This document shows positions 59,647 through 64,000 of a DNA stretch of 64,000 nucleotides, piece by piece. The stretch is from the NCBI GenBank assembly GCA_964017185.1, contig OZ024870.1, positions 32,015,621 through 32,079,620 of the forward strand, given 5' to 3'. The notes under the pieces are model-generated. The model did no database searches. It was not told where the DNA came from and was given only the letters and a program-made list of their open reading frames with translations. This stretch comes from Rugalucina vietnamica. Its lineage: Eukaryota; Mollusca; Bivalvia; Lucinida; Lucinidae. Position 1 is the first letter of the stretch, and each line of letters begins with the position of its first letter. The translations under genes and the position numbers were made by a program.

Positions 59647-60147
59647 TATTAAACTTTGTACCTATCAGTGATTTTGTTACCGAAATTTACTTGACACTCT
59701 CGTTGAGATTCAATAAAATAATGCAGCCGTCGATAAGCTAGTTACTGAAATGCAAATTAAAAACGTGACTTTTCTGCAGAGCTTCAAAATTACATCTACC
59801 GCAGCCTAAACCCTATTTTAAAGTTCTTTTCGAGACAACACCAAGCCAATAGAGTCTGCATATTTGTACACTTTGAATGCCGTTTCAAGCTAATCTGATT
59901 TGCTGGTATAAACAGTTCTCTTGGCCTTGTAAACTTCAGTAAAATTAAAGCATAGTTACCAACTTATAAGGTTTGGACATCTCGTATGGTTTATTTTATC
60001 TGTGAACACAATGGTTATTCAAACAATTTTTTTTTAAATTTCCTCGTCATTGCTTTCACTATCTACTTGCCATTTTCAATGAATGTAAACAAAAGTGACT
60101 TGCAGAGGCCAATAAACTTTCGCAATTTTATTACATATTAGGTCGAT

Positions 60148-60348
60148 ATGCATCAATTATTCCATTCAAGATCTATGGTCATGCGTGCAAAGTCAGAAGA
60201 TTACTTATCAAAAGAAATGATTGCCTTTGATCAGACATCCCGTAGACTCCTTAAATATCTTCACAACAATAAGGATCAATCACTGATCGATGGAAATCTC
60301 GTTACGCGTCAGATAAAATTACTTTTTCTTCCACCTAACATCAAGTAA
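60148..60348 (+). CDS. 66-codon open frame in module X, unrecognised
   Basis: Reads MVMRAKSEDYLSKEMIAFDQ from its eleventh residue and ends in LLFLPPNIK. The frame is preserved in all four X copies, but in U1, U4 and U5 the codon after LHNN is TAG where U6 has AAG. It may be a remnant of a longer coding sequence or simply a recently duplicated open frame. I recognise no family and it lacks an intron or promoter context. Confidence 0.25.
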   Translation: MHQLFHSRSMVMRAKSEDYLSKEMIAFDQTSRRLLKYLHNNKDQSLIDGNLVTRQIKLLFLPPNIK

Positions 60349-60531
60349 TAACGCTCAAATAAGAGGGTCAGTCGACATCATAATGCTCAACTGGCTCCTG
60401 ATATTCATTCTAAAGTGTGTTTCCTTATGTCTGAAAATGGTTTTTCGCAGATATTTTACAACTATTCTAAAGTAAATGAAATGTTTTGGCACAATTGAGC
60501 ATCTAGTTTGTAGCAAAATGTGCAGCTAAAA

Positions 60532-61111
60532 GGACTAGAGCATTTAACGCCTGATTTTGGCCTCAGATTTTGCTAAAAAATAAATTTTGGAATTTAGGTG
60601 AGAAAACTATTCCTTAAAACAGCCATATATCTTCTCTATTAAAAACAAGAACAAGTACTTCATTTATCCTACAAGCGTTGCCATGGCAACGCCCAGAAGA
60701 ACCATAGATAGTGCACATTCTGTCTTTTTTGGTCAATTTTGGACCATTTCTGGACACATTTTTTAATTTTTAAGTGGCAGCCCACACTCCGAATAAAATT
60801 ATACTCAGCATACAATAGCTCTGGATGATACTTCATAAATATTTCACAATAAGAAATTGTTCGTCGCGTGGGCCGGTAGTTGAAAATGATGTTGAATGGT
60901 GAAAAATAGACCCAAAATTGCAAAAAGTGATATTTCTATGGTTTTCGGAGAGTTGCCATGGCAACATGTGTAATTTGAATGTGATAGTTGTGCTTATAGT
61001 ATATAAGCAGGGACCTTACCTGCTATTTGCAATACGTTTCTCCTCAAAATTCCAAAATTCAGTTTTTTATCAACACATGAGGCCGAAATCAGGCCTAAAA
61101 TTCCCTAGGCC
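60532..61111. mobile_element. 580-bp TIR element between AAAA and TTTT, Spy-like
   Basis: The U4 paralogue has CTAAAATTTTG (44,581-44,590). Here the element lies exactly between AAAA and TTTT with no duplicated base. Ends are GGACTAGAGCATTTAACGCC and, complemented from the right, GGCCTAGGGAATTTTAGGCC, then CTGATTTTGGCCTCA against CTGATTTCGGCCTCA. Farther in, GTTGCCATGGCAAC blocks pair across the centre, so the whole is a decayed inverted repeat. Spy transposons are described as inserting between AAA and TTT without duplication. The match rests on that behaviour. No transposase is encoded. Confidence 0.82.
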
Positions 61112-61192
61112 TTTTGAAAAACGGTTGACATTTTTTTTGAATAAGGATTTCCTTTACAAACTCTCATGGAAGGAAGGTAAATATTTTCCCGC

Positions 61193-61194
61193 AA

Positions 61195-61241
<47 letters not shown>

Positions 61242-61242
61242 A
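61193..61242 (+). repeat. AAAT microsatellite (U6)
   Basis: About twelve AAAT units, longer than the U4 paralogue. Confidence 0.9.
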
Positions 61243-61457
61243 TTTTTAGCATTTAGCCATGATGGCTCAAAATCATAATAAGATTACATAAATGACATAC
61301 CTGAGACGAAATCTTCATGATCAAGTGAAAATTACCGAAAAATATGCATTTTCATGATCATGGATTATTTTCCTTGTCAATGCCAAAATCCCTATTCAAA
61401 ATTCATTTTGGTCATAAAAACCTTATCTGTTCACCGCTTTTCAAATTGTTTTAGCTG

Positions 61458-61624
61458 AAAATTTTTTTTCTCTTATGTTTGCTCAAAACATAGACTGTGA
61501 ATACCCGTTAGAACCGCCTCAGCAAAAATAAGAAAATTAGGTATACCCCTACATTCCCCAGTTTTGCTATATATATAAAAGTGGGGTTCATTGGGTATAC
61601 ATTATACAAATATGTTTTGTGATG
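61458..61624. mobile_element. Hairpin-A MITE remnant before Y (U6)
   Basis: Same core loss (GAACCGCCTCAGCAAAAATA) as at 44,921-45,083. Confidence 0.75.
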
Positions 61625-61850
61625 AAAATTTTTCTACAAAAAGCCATTATCAGAGGCAAGTTTTAAGACTTTAATAATCAGTTTGATACATGTCTTTTGC
61701 CGAGTACCTTGGGTAAGATATCGAATCTGTAATGTTTCCCCCGATCCGAACCAATATGCGACTACGTAGCCTAAAATTGTCATATGAAATTGTTCAAAGA
61801 TATTATATACTGGAAATAAAGTTCAAATCAGTTTCTGCTGAGCACGGGTA

Positions 61851-62125
61851 CCTCGGCTCGAGGTTATATTTTTTTTCATGCTCAACTCAGCTGACACTAA
61901 AATTTATTCTGCTCATAAATGTTAATTTATTCTGCTCATAAATGTTAATTTATTCTGCTCATAAATGTTAAAATGACAACAATTTATAAGCAGGATAAAT
62001 TACTAGATTTTGAGTTTTGAACCTGAATTTTCAACAATTTTTTTACTATAATTTCAGCATTTATCAGCAGTTGAAATTTCATGCTCAGCTGAGCTGAGCT
62101 TGAAATTTTTTTGATAACCTCGGGG
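61851..62125. mobile_element. Foldback-2 insertion (U6)
   Basis: Paralogue of 45,308-45,583 with the same three 23-bp tandem units and inverted arms, differing at a few bases. Confidence 0.8.
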
Positions 62126-62650
62126 CCTGATCGGCATATTAGGTGATGTGAATTCAATAGCATCCTAGTGGCTTGAGAAGCAATTGAAATAAGGACATTG
62201 CGGTTAGCTTTTCGGCATCATGATTTTGTGACTTAGAAAAAATTATAGAAACTTTCTTTCCCAAAGAGGCTTCATCGAATTAACGAGGAGTGGGCTGACA
62301 GTTTCCGCTCCTCAGCATGTTTCAAAAGCAAACATCACTACCACTTAGCATGCGCTCTCCCAAATATGAAAACATGTCATTACTGTCTGCAATATCAAAA
62401 CAAGATATTTCAAAATTCGATTCTGAAAGATAGACTTAGACAATATTATTATCATCATGTTGATTTTAAATTATTTGATTTAGATGAAACGCAGACAAAC
62501 AGACTTTTCCTGCTTAAACATGCATTTGGCATACTAAGTCATTTAGATCATAACGAAACGACAGAATGTTGGCCAACCGTTTGGCAAAATGTTAAGAAAT
62601 GTTTTATTAGTTCATATGTACTACTGTACAATAGTAGTATTCCGTGCCCC

Positions 62651-63738
62651 TACCTTTTTATATCAGAGTTCTTGTGGTTGTGCCGTGTGGCGGCCCTAAA
62701 AAGTCTCCCCGTACATCCATTTAATGCTCTTATTTTTCCAATCCTCAGGGATTGCTTGCAATCAGTTTGTATTTTCCTATCTCTAACTACCACAACTCTT
62801 CGATACCGTATTGAAGGTCATTAGTTGACCGTCACTCGTATCTCGTTGTATAAGCAATTCTTACGTTTCTATCCATGGACTTGTATTAGACATGGACCTG
62901 AGATGTGGGTTTCGGTTATACCTTTTTTCTTTCATTCGAAAGATTTTGCATTACGCTTAAGTGCATTATTTATTCTATAATAGGTTATAACTTGAATGTT
63001 ATGCGACAGTCTGCATGCTTAGTTTTTAACCAGATCATGGTTGATAATTATGCTGCCTTCTTTAACTGCACACCGGTGGGTCGGGCGTCAGACTCTATGA
63101 TGGCCCCGACTTAAAGCGATTCATTTTAGTTGGTTGGGGCCGGAGCTTCTTATCTGTTGCTTGGCCCACCGGGGTCCAACTGGTGTTTTTCTTTTGCTCC
63201 GGAGTTAGTAGGTTATTCGGCGCCCAGGGATCTCCATCGTAGGGCAGCTTACTCAATCTGTGAGTCCTGGTTTTTGATTCATCAGGATGTTTATCATGAT
63301 TTATTTGTTTGTTCTTGATAATTCATTGACTAGTTAGAGATTCACCACGAGGACCGAAGAACTAACTAAATGTTATAAACCACTGCAGAAGCTGAGGTTG
63401 AGGTTAGGTACCTGTAAAACCGGTTTAAGCCCGCTAGTAACTTTGTGTTACTGATCGTTCCAAGTCGATACTTCTGTGGTGGTTCTTTTTGTTTTATGTC
63501 TTAGTCTTTAAAAAAAAAATTTGTGCTGTTGGCGCCTTATGTATGTTTTCATATTTTTAGTTAAGTTAAGGTAACTGAGAGGTCACCTATTGGGAAAATA
63601 GCTGCTCATTCGGCTTACGATATGTTTCATGGTATAAGTACCTGATTGTTAGTTTGGTTTTTCCCACCTCGGTTTTTGGAGTGGGAATCTTTTTCTGATT
63701 GCGCCTTTTCCTGATCTTTGCCTACTTGTACCTTCCTA
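62651..63738 (+). repeat. Module D, uninterrupted (U6)
   Basis: Full D from CCTACCTTTTTATATC to CTTCCTAT without hairpin-H. The 152-codon frame at 62,366-62,824 joins the end of Z to the start of D, and is open because of chance codon use across a module boundary. Confidence 0.82.
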
Positions 63739-63766
63739 TAGTTTTAAACGAAAAAAAGTAAATGAC

Positions 63767-63916
63767 TGGGCGAGGCGGTTCTTACGAGTACCCGACAATC
63801 TATGTTTTGGAGCAAAAATAAGAAAAATAGATATATCCCTGCAAACCCCAGTTTTGCTATATAAAAGTGGGGTCTAGGGGGTAGGCTATACATGTCAAGG
63901 ACATGTTTTCCTGATG
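63767..63916. mobile_element. Hairpin-A MITE, right half (U6)
   Basis: Third copy of the truncated form seen at 36,479 and 57,276, ending TTTTCCTGATG. Confidence 0.78.
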
Positions 63917-64000
63917 GCATATGTACAAGGGCACACAGCATCTTTGTTACTAGTATATGTACACTGTACCAACGATTGTATCGGAAAGTATCAGGTTTGG

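Larger units (their letters stand above)
58852..64000 (+). repeat. Composite unit U6 (type beta), cut by the window end
   Basis: Hairpin A, linker, hairpin A (deleted form), X (59,680-60,350), tail with the 580-bp insertion and AAAT repeat, hairpin A remnant, Y, foldback-2, Z, D, hairpin A, start of the hairpin-B flank. A deletion of about 50 bp in X near 59,935 separates it from U4. The array continues beyond the window. Confidence 0.88.

Noticed and set aside
62366-62824. 152-codon protein gene
   Set aside because: The frame spans the end of module Z and the start of module D, and the equivalent frames in other units are broken. No motif.

Overview
The window looks like repeat-dominated nuclear DNA from a marine invertebrate, most likely a bivalve mollusc. 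It is AT-rich and its open frames are short. It carries decayed non-LTR retrotransposons, a tRNA-derived SINE, many hairpin MITEs and a repeat tail with GGACGGACGG-type sequence that I associate from memory with bivalve genomes. I found no host protein-coding gene, rRNA gene, tRNA gene, operon or CRISPR array. Nearly all short open frames are passages through hairpin elements or AT-rich DNA. The species is inferred, not proven.

Layout. 1-5.4 kb: unassigned DNA, then three direct copies and one inverted copy of a mollusc-type repeat (family G). 5.4-13.4 kb: hairpin elements, a 2.07-kb non-LTR retrotransposon fragment (minus strand, 562-codon open frame) nested in a TIR element, and a 3-kb-period duplication (8.59-9.95 and 11.6-13.2 kb). 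14.1-15.8 kb: a 3' scrap of a second retrotransposon family and hairpin elements. 16.7-20.4 kb: a 420-bp direct repeat followed by a frameshifted gene of a transposase-like family. 21.3-25.8 kb: a minisatellite, the first copy of a large composite unit, and a SINE inside a hairpin element. 26-28.2 kb: no recognisable gene.

From 28.7 kb to the end the window is a tandem array of a composite unit of about 6 kb. Five copies follow one another, and a partial copy lies at 21.5-24.8 kb. Module order is linker, X, Y, Z, D, hairpin A, hairpin B, W, V. The copies are so similar that each insertion in one copy can be compared with an empty site in another. This gives exact ends for several elements: a 4,025-bp element with 30-bp TIRs and a TA duplication (38,891-42,915); a 3,318-bp element with an apparent ATC duplication (49,618-52,935); a 580-bp element inserted between AAAA and TTTT with no duplication, as reported for Spy transposons (60,532-61,111); a 718-bp element with a TTAA duplication (36,832-37,549); a 300-bp hairpin insertion (35,194-35,490); and a retrotransposon fragment bounded by AGTTTTAAA that is present in two units with the same truncation point.

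Nothing here works together as a pathway. The biology is that of a transposon nest amplified as a tandem array. The strongest candidates for something undescribed are the 4-kb TA element, whose termini resemble those of the abundant hairpin-B MITE, and the array itself, with two alternating unit types.
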